Positions 35,636 through 45,486 of a DNA stretch of 64,000 nucleotides are shown here, piece after piece. The notes beneath the pieces are model-generated. The model ran no database searches, was not told where the DNA came from, and was given only the letters and a program-made list of their open reading frames with translations. Each line of letters begins with the position of its first letter. The stretch's first letter is position 1. The translations under genes and the position numbers were made by a program. The DNA lies in contig OZ242292.1 in assembly GCA_965207705.1 (NCBI GenBank), forward strand, positions 1,488,001 through 1,552,000. Reading direction: 5' to 3'. Source of the stretch: JAAOII01 sp965207705. GTDB lineage: Bacteria; Pseudomonadota; Gammaproteobacteria; CBDBNL01; JAAOII01.

Positions 35636-37387
35636 ATGCATTTACCATTAATAATTGGATACGGCGGTATTAACTCTGGCGGCATATCGTCTACAGACCA
35701 AGCATACCGCAACATAGTAGCGCCAGAGTTGTCAACTGCAGAAAGGAATAAATTATACAATTCGCTGCATAAGTTATTGATGAGTCAGCAAGCATCAAAA
35801 AAATCTTCCGCCGATGTTGCCTCATCAAGCGCCGCTCACTCCATCAATAAAGACCCCGCCGCTCTGGCAGACAGATTCTTTATTCGCGCCATCAATCAAG
35901 CAAATCATTTTGACCCACAGACCACTTCTTATTATCGCACCAACGACAACCCCGAACCATTCCCTATAAGTTTTGCCGCTTCCTTGCCAGATGAATTCAA
36001 CCCTGGCAAACTATACACATCTCATAATCACCCCCGTTCTTTACAGATGGCAGTATTTGCTGCCAATGATGCCCTCAATTCCGCTGGTTTGGATATCCCC
36101 GCTATTCGCTCAGTAGTTACCCCAGACAAGTTGGCAGTATATGCCGGTAATTCTCTTGGGCAGTTGGATTTAGCAGGCATGGGCGGAGTGCTAACTTCAA
36201 TGTTGCGCCGCGTAAAAACCATCACCAAGCAGCTGCCATTTAGCTACCCGCAGATGAGCGCCGACTTCGTTAATGCTTATGTGCTTAATAATCTGGGACA
36301 AACAGGCAATCAATGTGGCGCTTGCGCCACCTTTCTTTACAATCTATCCTTGGCGGCGCATAATATAAAATCTGGTGAATTAAGTATGGCAGTAGTTGGC
36401 ACCAGCGAAGCGCCAATTCTGCCGCAGTTAATGAGCGCTTTTTACAATATGGGGGCAATGACTTCAGACAAAAAGCTTGATGTTAGTAGCGCTATCAATG
36501 ACAAAGGTAATTCTAACAATACCGATAATTCTGATTTCAGCAAAGCGAGTTTGCCATTTGGTGATAATTCTGGCTTTGTAATGGGCGAATCAGCGCAATT
36601 TGTAATCCTGGCATCAGAGGAAGTTGCCTGCAACCTGGGAGCAACAATCCATGGAGCAGTGCCAGATGTATTTATCAGCGCAGATGGGGCAAAACGTTCC
36701 ATATCTTCACCAGGTCCTGGCAACTACATTACTATGGGCAAAGCAGCTTATGCTGCCGAAAAGTTATTAGGGAGTAAAGTCCTGCGTAAATCATCTTATG
36801 TTCATGCCCACGGCACCTCAACCCCGCAAAACCGCGTAACAGAATCACAAATACTATCTTCGGTTGCCTCGGCATTCGGTATAAAGGACTGGAACGTCCT
36901 GGCAATTAAATCATATCTTGGACACTCGCAGGCAACTGCAGGCGGCGACCAACTCAGTGCAGCTCTTGGTTTTTGGAAGCATGGCATATTGCCTGGCATA
37001 AGCACCGTCCAGCATCTTGCAACGGATGTTGCCACGGAAAACCTGCGCTTTAATTTAGCCCACAATGATATTGGTGTAGCCGCAATGGATGCAGCCCTGA
37101 TTAATGCCAAAGGATTTGGCGGCAACAACGCCACTGCGCTGCTTTTGTCGCCGCAGCAAGCGCAAACTATGTATAAAAAATTAGTAGGCAGTAAGAAAAT
37201 TAAACGAGCTATCCCTCAACGTGAAAAAACTTTGGCAAGAATTAACCAGTACATAAGTCAGGCAGAGTCAGGTGATTTTAAGGTGCGTTATCAATTGGCA
37301 GACATACCAACTGGAGATAACGAGGTTCACTTAACTCGTAAAGGAATTGAGATTAAAGGTTACCCACCCATTGAGTTCAAGGATTAA
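35636..37387 (+). CDS. fabY: Beta-ketoacyl-ACP synthase, FabY type
   Basis: This 583-residue thiolase-fold ketosynthase is longer than FabB/FabF (~410). Active-site Cys230 lies in GACATF, His392 in HAHGTSTPQNRVTE, and Lys425/His430 in KSYLGHS, giving a full Cys-His-His set. The PGPGNYITM and NAKGFGGNNAT blocks and the SLGQLD region match FabY of Pseudomonas. There FabY condenses acetyl-CoA with malonyl-ACP to start fatty-acid synthesis, replacing FabH. There is a small Asn/Ser-rich loop (KGNSNNTDNSD). The neighbour is trkH, 45 bp downstream, with no other fab genes nearby. Assignment from conserved blocks is good; initiating role is by analogy. Confidence 0.85.
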   Translation: MHLPLIIGYGGINSGGISSTDQAYRNIVAPELSTAERNKLYNSLHKLLMSQQASKKSSADVASSSAAHSINKDPAALADRFFIRAINQANHFDPQTTSYYRTNDNPEPFPISFAASLPDEFNPGKLYTSHNHPRSLQMAVFAANDALNSAGLDIPAIRSVVTPDKLAVYAGNSLGQLDLAGMGGVLTSMLRRVKTITKQLPFSYPQMSADFVNAYVLNNLGQTGNQCGACATFLYNLSLAAHNIKSGELSMAVVGTSEAPILPQLMSAFYNMGAMTSDKKLDVSSAINDKGNSNNTDNSDFSKASLPFGDNSGFVMGESAQFVILASEEVACNLGATIHGAVPDVFISADGAKRSISSPGPGNYITMGKAAYAAEKLLGSKVLRKSSYVHAHGTSTPQNRVTESQILSSVASAFGIKDWNVLAIKSYLGHSQATAGGDQLSAALGFWKHGILPGISTVQHLATDVATENLRFNLAHNDIGVAAMDAALINAKGFGGNNATALLLSPQQAQTMYKKLVGSKKIKRAIPQREKTLARINQYISQAESGDFKVRYQLADIPTGDNEVHLTRKGIEIKGYPPIEFKD

Positions 37388-37432
37388 TCACCCAGCTAAA
37401 TGGAAACGAAATAAAAACTAAATGAAAACAAC

Positions 37433-38869
37433 ATGAAAACAGGCATTATCTTTCGCTTGGTGGGCATACTCGTTATTCTATTTGCCCTATCACTAACCAT
37501 CCCGCTACTTATTTCTTTGTACTACCAAGACGGGGCGCAATATTCTTTTGTAAAATCAATAGTCATAATCTTAGTAATAGGTTTAATCTTTAGCTCCTTT
37601 TCAAGCAGTGATGAAAAAAATCTACGCACCAGAGACGGCATGATTATAACTATATCATCTTGGTTAATCCTGGCATTATGCGGCGCTATGCCTTTTATAT
37701 TTGCTACCAAGCCGCTTAGTTTTGTTGATGCTTGGTTTGAATCAATGTCAGGGCTCACCACCACTGGCTCCACTATTTTGGTAGACACCGAGCTCTTACC
37801 AGTGTCCCTCTTATTCTATCGCCAATTTCTGCAATGGATTGGTGGCATGGGAATTATCCTGTTAGCTGTTGCAGTTCTTCCAGTTTTGGGGGTAGGGGGC
37901 ATGCAGCTATATCGGACAGAAATCCCAGGTCCAGTTAAAGACACCAAACTTACTCCCCGCATAACCGAGACCGCAAAATTATTATGGGGCATATACATAG
38001 TGCTAACCATTGCCTGCACCCTTGCTTACAAGCTGGCAGGCATGAATTTTATGGACGCAATTAATCACAGTTTTTCTACTGTTTCCATCGGCGGTTTTTC
38101 TCCTCATAAAGAGAACTTTGGTTACTTTGACAGTCCAGCTATTCAGCTGGTGGCAATCCTATTTATGTTCTTGGCATCAATGAACTTTGCTTTGCACTTT
38201 TATGTATGGAGTCGCAGGAGTTTAATCCCCTATTGGCAGGACCCTGAATGGAAATTTTTCGTTTCGTTTATTTTGATTACTTTAATTGGGATAACATTAT
38301 TACGGCTGCCGCAGATAACCGATGGCACATCACTAATAGCAACTGTATTCCAAGGAATATCGGTTATCACCACCACTGGCTATACTCTTAATAACTACAA
38401 CGGCTTCTCTCTAAATATTCTATTCTTTATGTTTGCTTTTGCAGCGATTGGCTGTTGTGCTGGCTCTGCTGGTGGCGGCATAAAAGCAATAAGGTTTCTG
38501 CTATTAATAAAGCAAGGACACCGCGAATGCAAAAGGGTGGTGCATCCGCATGGCGTATTCAATGTTCGTCTTAGCGGCAACACTGTCCCCGACAGAATAT
38601 TAGAAGCGGTCTGGGGCTTTTGCTCAATTTATCTGGTTAGTTTTTTTATAATTATGTCCTTGCTACTACTAACTGGCGCCGACCATTTAACCGCTTGGTC
38701 TGCTACTATAGCCACAATTAACAACCTAGGACCAGCTTTAGGAGACGCGGCAATTAATTATGCCGACATGGGAACCGCAAAGAAACTCATCCTCTCTTTT
38801 GCAATGCTGATAGGACGTTTGGAAGTGTTTACTTTTGTGGTGCTTTTATTGCCAATTGCTTGGCGTTAA
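37433..38869 (+). CDS. trkH: Trk-type potassium uptake protein TrkH
   Basis: This 478-residue polytopic membrane protein has four pore-loop repeats. Filter segments are visible as SGLTTTGST, TVSIGGFSPH, VITTTGYT and NNLGPALG, each with the central Gly that lines the K+ filter. Length matches TrkH (~483). It conducts K+ under control of cytoplasmic TrkA, which is not in this window. The 3' end overlaps the convergent acyltransferase gene by 4 bp. Confidence 0.94.
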   Translation: MKTGIIFRLVGILVILFALSLTIPLLISLYYQDGAQYSFVKSIVIILVIGLIFSSFSSSDEKNLRTRDGMIITISSWLILALCGAMPFIFATKPLSFVDAWFESMSGLTTTGSTILVDTELLPVSLLFYRQFLQWIGGMGIILLAVAVLPVLGVGGMQLYRTEIPGPVKDTKLTPRITETAKLLWGIYIVLTIACTLAYKLAGMNFMDAINHSFSTVSIGGFSPHKENFGYFDSPAIQLVAILFMFLASMNFALHFYVWSRRSLIPYWQDPEWKFFVSFILITLIGITLLRLPQITDGTSLIATVFQGISVITTTGYTLNNYNGFSLNILFFMFAFAAIGCCAGSAGGGIKAIRFLLLIKQGHRECKRVVHPHGVFNVRLSGNTVPDRILEAVWGFCSIYLVSFFIIMSLLLLTGADHLTAWSATIATINNLGPALGDAAINYADMGTAKKLILSFAMLIGRLEVFTFVVLLLPIAWR

Positions 38870-39750
38870 TTGTTAGAATATTTAATCTTATTTTGTAGCC
38901 AATTATATTGGATGATATTCTTACCAATGCAATCCTCCACGCTTTTGTTAACTGCCCTTGTGGAGGTATATAAGTCGTCTGCATAAATATCTGGGTGCGG
39001 TTTTTGAAAAAATATTTCATACTTTCCGTATGCTTGACGCAAGGCAAAGGCGCAGACAACCTCTGCTCCAGTTATTTTTGTTATTCTGCTAAGCATAGTA
39101 GCTGAAGGAATCTTAACTCCATAGAACTCTGCCATAATACCGCCCTTCTTTTCTTGCGGTCTTTGGTCTGGTAATAATGTCACCGCTCCGCCTTGTTTTA
39201 ATTTTTGTATTACTTTTTTGACAAACATTGGTTGGCTAATTGCCAAGGAATTTAAGCCGCAGTCATTACGAAAGGCAATACTGGCACGGCCATAATATGG
39301 ATTACTTGCTTTTATATGCAAGGCGAGGCATTTGTATTTTCCTCCTAAATAAGGGGCTAACATTTCCCAATTCCCCAAATGAGGCGATATAAAAATCACT
39401 CCTTTTCCGCGCTGCATTGCAGCATCCGCGAGTTTACTATTATTTATTTTAATTATGTGGCTTTCAGCCCAATATTTTCCTCTAAACCATACGGTAATTA
39501 TATCTACCCCTATTTGTAATGCTAACAGCATATTATGATGAATTAGCAGCAATCTTCGCAAAGGTTTTATTTCAGGGAAAAACATTCTCAAACTTTTCCT
39601 AACTCTTTTTCTATAGGTATTGGGAATAATTATTAATAACCCAAAGATAATCATAACCCACAAGTAACGAAGCAGTGTGGGTGATTTAGCCAGTCCCAGC
39701 CCAATCCACAGAATTATAAGACACATCCATTTATTTCTTCTCATAACCAA
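38866..39750 (-). CDS. LpxL/HtrB-family lipid A acyltransferase
   Basis: This 294-residue protein has one N-terminal membrane segment and the catalytic HLGNWE (HX4E) motif near residue 120. The LPDQRPQEKKGG block, typical of late lipid A acyltransferases, follows. It transfers a secondary acyl chain from acyl-ACP to Kdo2-lipid IVA at the inner membrane. LpxL and LpxM cannot be separated reliably from sequence alone, so no symbol is given. It is transcribed toward trkH with overlapping ends. Confidence 0.88.
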   Translation of the reverse strand: MVMRRNKWMCLIILWIGLGLAKSPTLLRYLWVMIIFGLLIIIPNTYRKRVRKSLRMFFPEIKPLRRLLLIHHNMLLALQIGVDIITVWFRGKYWAESHIIKINNSKLADAAMQRGKGVIFISPHLGNWEMLAPYLGGKYKCLALHIKASNPYYGRASIAFRNDCGLNSLAISQPMFVKKVIQKLKQGGAVTLLPDQRPQEKKGGIMAEFYGVKIPSATMLSRITKITGAEVVCAFALRQAYGKYEIFFQKPHPDIYADDLYTSTRAVNKSVEDCIGKNIIQYNWLQNKIKYSNN

Positions 39751-39977
39751 AATTATATCTTATAGCTCAAATAAAACCTTCAATATTTATTGCTTAAACA
39801 CTAACTTATTGATTACATCTTTTTATCAATTATTAATTATTTTAATTAATGTTTATTTGATTTGGTGTTATAATATTTCACACTAGCCATGGGGAATGGT
39901 GGGGAAATAATAATCTAATGCTCGGCTCCCATTGAGCGGTGTTGTTATGTGTTGGCAATATGCCCCAGGGGGGTATT

Positions 39978-40003
39978 TTGTTAGAGAACGAATACTCTAA
40001 CAA
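39978..40003. promoter_or_regulatory. Perfect inverted repeat upstream of yaaA promoter
   Basis: TTGTTAGAG and CTCTAACAA form a perfect 9-bp inverted repeat with an 8-nt loop, ending 18 bp before the -35 box of yaaA. No T-tract follows on either strand, so a protein-binding site is more likely than a terminator. Confidence 0.5.
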
Positions 40004-40021
40004 CAAACTCTCATCTTTTGC

Positions 40022-40050
40022 TTGCAATATTAGCCACATTATTCTATAAT
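40022..40050 (+). promoter_or_regulatory. Predicted promoter of yaaA
   Basis: TTGCAA (40022-40027), 17-bp spacer, TATAAT (40045-40050). Only 5 nt separate the -10 box from ATG 40056, so transcription would begin at or next to the start codon. Confidence 0.7.
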
Positions 40051-40055
40051 TATGT

Positions 40056-40889
40056 ATGTTTATTGTCATTTCGCCAGCAAAGAAACTCAATGAGAATATA
40101 GCTCCAGGGAGCATGGGAGCAGCGCTCCCTAATATTCCAGCAGCAGCGCCTAATGCGCCACAGGCGCAGCCAACTATTCCTGCATTTACTGCTGAGGCAC
40201 AGGAATTGATTTCCATCCTTAAAAAAATGAGTGAGCAACAACTTATGCAGCTTATGGGAATCAGTCAGCAACTTGCTGCTTTAAACTTGCAAAGATACAA
40301 GAACTTCTCTTTACCGCTGACCTCACATAATGCTTATTGCGCCGCTTTCTTTTTTCATGGCGATGTATATCAGGGGCTGGAAGTTACTACGCTCAAGCAG
40401 CAGGACATCATCTATATGCAGCAACGGCTGCGCATACTATCTGGTTTGTTTGGGCTGCTTAAACCATTGGACTTAATCCTTCCTTATCGTTTAGAAATGG
40501 GCTCATCGCTTGCTAACAAACATGGCAGAAACCTCTATGATTTTTGGGGCGATAAAATAACCATGCTTTTAGGGCAACAGATGGAGGAGGCGGGCGATAA
40601 ATTATTAGTTAATCTTGCCTCTAATGAATACTTCGCTTCATTGCTGCCGTCCAAAGTGCCAGGCAATGTGATTACCCCCAAGTTTAAGGATTATAAGAAT
40701 GGGCAATACAAGGTTATTGGATTACTTGCCAAGAAAGCGCGGGGTATGATGGCGCGTTATATCATTGAGAATCGCCTTTCTAAGCCAAGTGATTTACTTC
40801 TCTTTGATTTAGATGGATATTCTTTCAGCCCATCTGATTCCACTCCTGATACTCCAGTTTTCCTGCGCAAAAAAGTTCAAGCAGCATAG
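40056..40889 (+). CDS. yaaA: Peroxide-stress protein YaaA (DUF328/UPF0246)
   Basis: This 277-residue protein begins MFIVISPAKKLN, the family N-terminus, confirming the ATG next to the predicted transcription start. Conserved blocks follow: QRYKNF, HGDVYQGL, LRILSGLFGLLKPLDLI, YRLEMG, and the C-terminal FDLDGYSF. E. coli YaaA lowers free iron and DNA damage under H2O2 stress and binds DNA. Residues ~15-40 hold an Ala/Pro-rich insertion (LPNIPAAAPNAPQAQP) not typical of the family. Single-gene transcript likely. Confidence 0.9.
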   Translation: MFIVISPAKKLNENIAPGSMGAALPNIPAAAPNAPQAQPTIPAFTAEAQELISILKKMSEQQLMQLMGISQQLAALNLQRYKNFSLPLTSHNAYCAAFFFHGDVYQGLEVTTLKQQDIIYMQQRLRILSGLFGLLKPLDLILPYRLEMGSSLANKHGRNLYDFWGDKITMLLGQQMEEAGDKLLVNLASNEYFASLLPSKVPGNVITPKFKDYKNGQYKVIGLLAKKARGMMARYIIENRLSKPSDLLLFDLDGYSFSPSDSTPDTPVFLRKKVQAA

Positions 40890-41026
40890 CTAATGGCAAT
40901 GTTAATTTCACGCCACGCATTCACGCTGGTAGCGGACAAATATTTACTTAAGATGCGCTCGGAGTTTATACTAAACCTTCTGCCCAACACCCATTCCAAT
41001 ATCCGTATAGGTTCCCAGCTAAACAG

Positions 41027-41755
41027 ATGATAGCTATCCGCAGCATGCTTTTTTATCCTGGCTATATTCTTATTATTCTGCTGTGGACGTTATCAATGGT
41101 GTTAATTTCTGTGTGGTTACCATTAAAAAAACGCACTTATGTTTGTTACTTTTTCTATAAATGCTATGAGATATGGCTATTACTGTGCTGCAATATTCGT
41201 GTTTCATATCATTATGAAAGCGCAATCCCTGCAGAGCAAAATTATGTAATAATGGCAAATCACCAAAGTTCTTGGGAGGCATTCGCGCTAACTGTGCTAA
41301 GAATTCCTTCGGTTACCGTGCTCAAAGAAGAACTTATCAGATTGCCGCTTTTCGGTCAAGCGCTATTGCTACTGAAACCAGTTATTCTGCAACGTTCTAA
41401 CTTGCTGCAATCAATGAAGAGAATTTATACCCAAGGAGTCGCGCGCCTTAATGAAGGATACAATTTACTTATATTTCCACAGGGGACAAGGTCTGCTCCC
41501 AACACAGCAGGGTTCGGCATAGATAAGTTCAATCCCAGCGCGGCTAATATATCCTTGCTGAGCGGCTTTCCTCTTTTATTAGTGGCACATAACTCGGGCG
41601 AACTGCTTCCTCCCCATAAGTTCATTATGTATCCTGGCACCATTAAGGTTATTGTAGGCGCTCCGCTTAATCCGCGGGGGTATAGCAAAGCAAGCTTCTA
41701 TAAACTAGCGCTAACAAGAATGGATAAAATGATGCACCAGGTCCATAGCAAATGA
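41027..41755 (+). CDS. plsC: 1-acylglycerol-3-phosphate acyltransferase (PlsC family)
   Basis: This 242-residue membrane-associated acyltransferase has N-terminal hydrophobic helices. It has the catalytic NHQSSWE (HX4E; many members have Asp here), the VLKEEL...PLFG block and the substrate-binding FPQGTRS. It acylates lysophosphatidic acid to phosphatidic acid in phospholipid synthesis. It overlaps hemA by 4 nt (ATGA) and heads a run of same-strand genes through nhaD. Confidence 0.9.
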   Translation: MIAIRSMLFYPGYILIILLWTLSMVLISVWLPLKKRTYVCYFFYKCYEIWLLLCCNIRVSYHYESAIPAEQNYVIMANHQSSWEAFALTVLRIPSVTVLKEELIRLPLFGQALLLLKPVILQRSNLLQSMKRIYTQGVARLNEGYNLLIFPQGTRSAPNTAGFGIDKFNPSAANISLLSGFPLLLVAHNSGELLPPHKFIMYPGTIKVIVGAPLNPRGYSKASFYKLALTRMDKMMHQVHSK

Positions 41756-43011
41756 CCTCCAGCTTTTCAATAATCGGCTGTAATCATCTTACCTCTCCAC
41801 TGAGTGTGCGCGAGCATATCGCCTTTCATAAAGATAACATCACTGAAGCGCTTATTTCGCTAAACCAAGTCAAAGGGGTGGAACAGGGGTTTATTCTTTC
41901 AACTTGTAATCGTACCGAAATTTATTATTATGGGGATACCGAACGTAGCAGTATCATTGCTTGGTTGGCGGGCTTTCATCATATTGCCGCTTCAAGCATC
42001 AATAATTTTATATATCAATATGAAGATAAAGCGGCTATGATTCATCTGCTAAAAGTAGCAAGCGGGCTTGATTCAATGGCTCTGGGGGAGACGCAGGTGC
42101 TGGGTCAAATTAAGGACGGCTATAAAATAGCCCAAGCGCAAGGATGTATCAGCGGTCCTCTGGATGGAATAATGCAGTTTGTCTTTGCCACAACCAAGAA
42201 GGTGCGCAGCAGCACAGACATTGGCAAACATACTATAACTTTGGCATCCACTGCGGTGAACATTGCCAGCAGAATGCTTGGAGATTTAAGCGAAAATAAT
42301 GCATTAGTGGTGGGGGCAGGAGAAAACGCCCGCCTAACTGCGGAGTATCTGCATTCGCGCGGCATTAAAAAACTATACATAGCCAACCGCACTTATGCTA
42401 AAGCAGAACAATTGGCAGAAAAACATAAGGGTGAGGCGCTCACCTTGATGGATATAGCATCCTACCTGCCGCGAGTTAATGCGATTTTTACTTCAACCTC
42501 AGGTCCCACCATATTAATTGGTAAGGGCATGGTGGAAGATGCGGTAAAAAAATGGGGCAGGAAACCATTATTCATAAGCGACATGTCGCTACCACATGAT
42601 GTTGAAGATTCTGTAGATGAACTTGACCAGGTTTATCTATATACTTTGAAGGACTTGGAAACCGTGCTAACCAGTAATCGCGCTCTAAAAGAAAAAGAAA
42701 TAAGCAAGGCGGAACTGCTAATTGAAAAAGAAATAAATACATACTTATCTACTGTGGTTTCTTCTAACGATATATTGAAGGAGTATCGCGCTCAAGTTGA
42801 CGCATGGAAGAAACAAGAACTGCAAAAAGCATTGAATGAGGTGAAGGATGGGGATGAAAAGGCGCAAAAAGTAATGAGGCAACTGGCGGATAGGTTGGCT
42901 GCCAAATTGAGCCATGGACCTACTGAGATGATAAAAGAAGGCACAAATAATAACGACATAAAATCATTACTCCATATACAAAATAACCTAATAAAAAAGG
43001 ATGATGCATAA
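41752..43011 (+). CDS. hemA: Glutamyl-tRNA reductase
   Basis: This 419-residue enzyme has the nucleophile Cys52 in STCNRTEIY, the GLDSMALGETQVLGQIK block, the NADPH-binding GAGENARLTAEYL segment and a C-terminal dimerisation helix. It reduces Glu-tRNA to glutamate-1-semialdehyde, the first committed step of C5-pathway haem synthesis. The order hemA-prfA is typical of gamma- and betaproteobacteria. HemJ is encoded further along the same strand, so haem synthesis genes are scattered through this run. Confidence 0.96.
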   Translation: MTSSFSIIGCNHLTSPLSVREHIAFHKDNITEALISLNQVKGVEQGFILSTCNRTEIYYYGDTERSSIIAWLAGFHHIAASSINNFIYQYEDKAAMIHLLKVASGLDSMALGETQVLGQIKDGYKIAQAQGCISGPLDGIMQFVFATTKKVRSSTDIGKHTITLASTAVNIASRMLGDLSENNALVVGAGENARLTAEYLHSRGIKKLYIANRTYAKAEQLAEKHKGEALTLMDIASYLPRVNAIFTSTSGPTILIGKGMVEDAVKKWGRKPLFISDMSLPHDVEDSVDELDQVYLYTLKDLETVLTSNRALKEKEISKAELLIEKEINTYLSTVVSSNDILKEYRAQVDAWKKQELQKALNEVKDGDEKAQKVMRQLADRLAAKLSHGPTEMIKEGTNNNDIKSLLHIQNNLIKKDDA

Positions 43012-43023
43012 CCTTGAATATAA

Positions 43024-44115
43024 ATGAACGAGAAACAACGACAGCATCTTAAAAAAATGCAAAAGCGTTATGAGGAGATTAACAACCTATTGATGTCTCC
43101 CGAGGTGTCGAGCGATAACAACTTGCGCCGTGACTACGGCAAGGAAGCGGCTGACTTAAGAGGTGTTCTGAATTTATTTGAAGAATATGAAAAACTGGAA
43201 GAAGAATATAAACAGGCATCAACCATGCTTAAGGATGCTGATGAAGATATTCGCAGCCTTGCCGCAGTTGAACATGCTCAGCTTAAGGAACAACTGCAAC
43301 AACAGGATGCTTTAATTCAGTCCGAACTAATAGGCGATAGTTCCGCAGATAAACGTAATATATACTTAGAAATACGCGCTGGCGCTGGCGGCGATGAAGC
43401 AGCGATTTTTGGCGGTGACCTTTTATCAATGTACCAACGTTATGCGGATAAACGTGGCTGGACCAAAGAAATAGTTAATCTAAACTATTCTGAAAAGGGC
43501 GGCTATAAGCTTGCGGTGCTATATATAAAAGGGAATGGGGTTTATGGTGATATGAAGTTTGAATCGGGCACTCATCGCGTGCAGCGGGTACCAAAAACTG
43601 AAGCCAAAGGGCGACTCCATACTTCAACCTGCACTGTGGCTATTTTGCCAGAGGTTAGTCCAACAGACAGCGCGGCTATTATGGTAAAAAAAGTTGATTT
43701 AAGAATTGACACCTATCGTGCTAGCGGCGCTGGAGGACAACATATCAACAAAACCGATTCGGCAGTGCGTATAACCCACTTACCCACTGGAGTGACCGCC
43801 GAGTGCCAAGAAGAACGTTCGCAGCATCGCAATAAAGAGAAGGCAATGGCTATTTTGAATGCAAAACTCTTGCTGGCAGAACAGACCAAGCAACAAGAGG
43901 AGGAGGCACAGCTAAGAAAGAGTTTGGTGGGAAGCGGGGACAGGGCAGAGAAGGTGCGAACCTATAATTACCCGCAGAATAGGGTGACCGACCATCGTTT
44001 GGGACTAACTCTGCATGCTTTGGATGGCATAATGCTTGGCGACCTTGATTTAATAATTGAACCCTTAAAAACCGAAGAAAAAATACTCCTCACTTCTGGT
44101 GACAAGGAATTGTAG
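43024..44115 (+). CDS. prfA: Peptide chain release factor 1
   Basis: This is a 363-residue class I release factor. The N-terminal coiled domain is followed by GAGGDEAAIF. The codon-recognition tripeptide position reads P-K-T (RVPKTEAKGR), whereas P-A-T or P-V-T is usual; the first and third residues that define RF1 are kept. The GGQ loop is GAGGQHINKTDSAVRITH. It terminates translation at UAA and UAG. It starts 12 bp after hemA. The Gln of GGQ is normally methylated by PrmC, which is not found next to it here. Confidence 0.96.
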   Translation: MNEKQRQHLKKMQKRYEEINNLLMSPEVSSDNNLRRDYGKEAADLRGVLNLFEEYEKLEEEYKQASTMLKDADEDIRSLAAVEHAQLKEQLQQQDALIQSELIGDSSADKRNIYLEIRAGAGGDEAAIFGGDLLSMYQRYADKRGWTKEIVNLNYSEKGGYKLAVLYIKGNGVYGDMKFESGTHRVQRVPKTEAKGRLHTSTCTVAILPEVSPTDSAAIMVKKVDLRIDTYRASGAGGQHINKTDSAVRITHLPTGVTAECQEERSQHRNKEKAMAILNAKLLLAEQTKQQEEEAQLRKSLVGSGDRAEKVRTYNYPQNRVTDHRLGLTLHALDGIMLGDLDLIIEPLKTEEKILLTSGDKEL

Positions 44116-44137
44116 AGACATAGGCGATAAACAATAG

Positions 44138-44461
44138 ATGTTTTATAAAGGCAAAAGAAGCGGCTTATTACCCCTTGCGCAAAGCAACCGTTCATACACT
44201 GCCAACAAACAACACGACCTGCTGCGTCACCACAAAATAATGCAACAGCTTGAGGAGATATTCCACCAAGTCATCCCTGCTGAGTTACGTTCTTCAGTTA
44301 CTCTGGCGCAATATAAAAACGGGGAATTGTCCGTCTTTTGTAATAATGCTGCTAGCGCCAGCTCTATCAAATACTCTGCCGATGAATACATACAGCTCTT
44401 GCGCCAGCACCCTCAATTTAGGGATTTAGAAAGAATCCAAGTCCACATTCAAGTTAGATAA
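44138..44461 (+). CDS. DUF721 (DciA-like) protein
   Basis: This 107-residue protein has a C-terminal ~75-residue domain of DUF721 pattern: an initial helix (QLEEIFHQVIP), two strands (SVTLAQYKNGELSVFCNN), a long helix (YIQLLRQH) and a last strand (RIQVHIQVR). DUF721 includes DciA, the ancestral replicative-helicase loader or operator of bacteria lacking DnaC. Its position between prfA and lpxC recalls pseudomonads, where a DUF721 gene adjoins lpxC. The similarity is recognised by pattern rather than strong motifs, hence moderate confidence. Confidence 0.55.
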   Translation: MFYKGKRSGLLPLAQSNRSYTANKQHDLLRHHKIMQQLEEIFHQVIPAELRSSVTLAQYKNGELSVFCNNAASASSIKYSADEYIQLLRQHPQFRDLERIQVHIQVR

Positions 44462-44574
44462 CAATTATTATTTACTCCAATTTTTGTTTAGATTTACCCC
44501 CAATACACACAGAATACGCATAAAATACCAAATAAGTAACTAAATTAAACTATCGTTATTGAACTATTATTTAA

Positions 44575-45483
44575 ATGATTAAACAAAGAACTATTCGCTC
44601 CAGTATAAAAGCATCCGGCGTGGGATTACATACTGGCAAGAATATAAACATTGAGCTTTTCCCAGCTCCGCCAGGAACAGGTATAGTGTTTCGTAGAATT
44701 GATATTGACCCGGCTATAGAAATAAAAGCTCATGCATTAAATGTGCATCGCACTATTTTATCCACCGAGATCAGCTCAAATGATATATCGATCTGCACAG
44801 TTGAGCACCTAATTTCTGCCTTTGCTGGCATGGGAATTGATAATGCTTATGTTAATGTGGATAACGAAGAAATTCCTATAATGGATGGCAGCGCTTCTAA
44901 CTATATATTCTTATTGCAATCATGCGGAGTAGCGGAGCAGGAAGACCCCAAAAAATATCTACGTATTATCAAGCCAGTTGAGTTTCGCTTTGAAGATAAA
45001 GTAGGACAGTTTCTGCCTTATAACGGCTATCGTATAACTATGGAAATAGATTTTGACCATCCATTTTTTGCGGATAAACATCATAAAACCTCAATAGAGT
45101 TCTCCAATACCTCTTTCATAAAAGAGCTGAGCCGCTCACGCACCTTTGGCTTTACTAGGGATTTGGAAAAATTGCAAAAAGAAAACCGCGCTTTAGGCGG
45201 TAGCTTTAAGAATGCGGTGTTGTTGGATGATCAAACAATTGTCAATAAAGAAGGGCTCCGGCATCCCAAAGAGTTGCTTCATCATAAAGTATTGGATGCC
45301 ATTGGCGATTTGCATCTTATTGGGTATAACATCATAGGGGAGTTTCGCGGCTATAAGTCCGGACACATGGTTAATAATTCTCTTATCCGTAAGCTGTTGG
45401 AACACGAGGAATGTTACAAAATAGAGGAGTTCGCAGATAATGAAGGGTTGCCACCGGGTTACAAGACAGTTAAAAGCCACTAA
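44575..45483 (+). CDS. lpxC: UDP-3-O-acyl-N-acetylglucosamine deacetylase
   Basis: This is a 302-residue zinc deacetylase. His78 lies in CTVEHLISAFAG, and the second zinc-site block is HHKVLDAIGDLHLIG (His and Asp ligands). The N-terminal SGVGLHTGK and C-terminal SGHMVNNSLIRKLL are both present. It catalyses the committed step of lipid A synthesis in the cytoplasm. The downstream hemJ starts 3 bp after the stop. Confidence 0.97.
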   Translation: MIKQRTIRSSIKASGVGLHTGKNINIELFPAPPGTGIVFRRIDIDPAIEIKAHALNVHRTILSTEISSNDISICTVEHLISAFAGMGIDNAYVNVDNEEIPIMDGSASNYIFLLQSCGVAEQEDPKKYLRIIKPVEFRFEDKVGQFLPYNGYRITMEIDFDHPFFADKHHKTSIEFSNTSFIKELSRSRTFGFTRDLEKLQKENRALGGSFKNAVLLDDQTIVNKEGLRHPKELLHHKVLDAIGDLHLIGYNIIGEFRGYKSGHMVNNSLIRKLLEHEECYKIEEFADNEGLPPGYKTVKSH

Positions 45484-45486
45484 AAT

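Larger units (their letters stand above)
39751..40055. other. Intergenic region upstream of yaaA
   Basis: This is a 305-bp spacer between divergent genes. The left half is very AT-rich. It contains a GGGG-rich stretch, a perfect 9-bp hairpin (39978-40003) and the yaaA promoter (40022-40050). No further gene was recognised. Confidence 0.5.
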
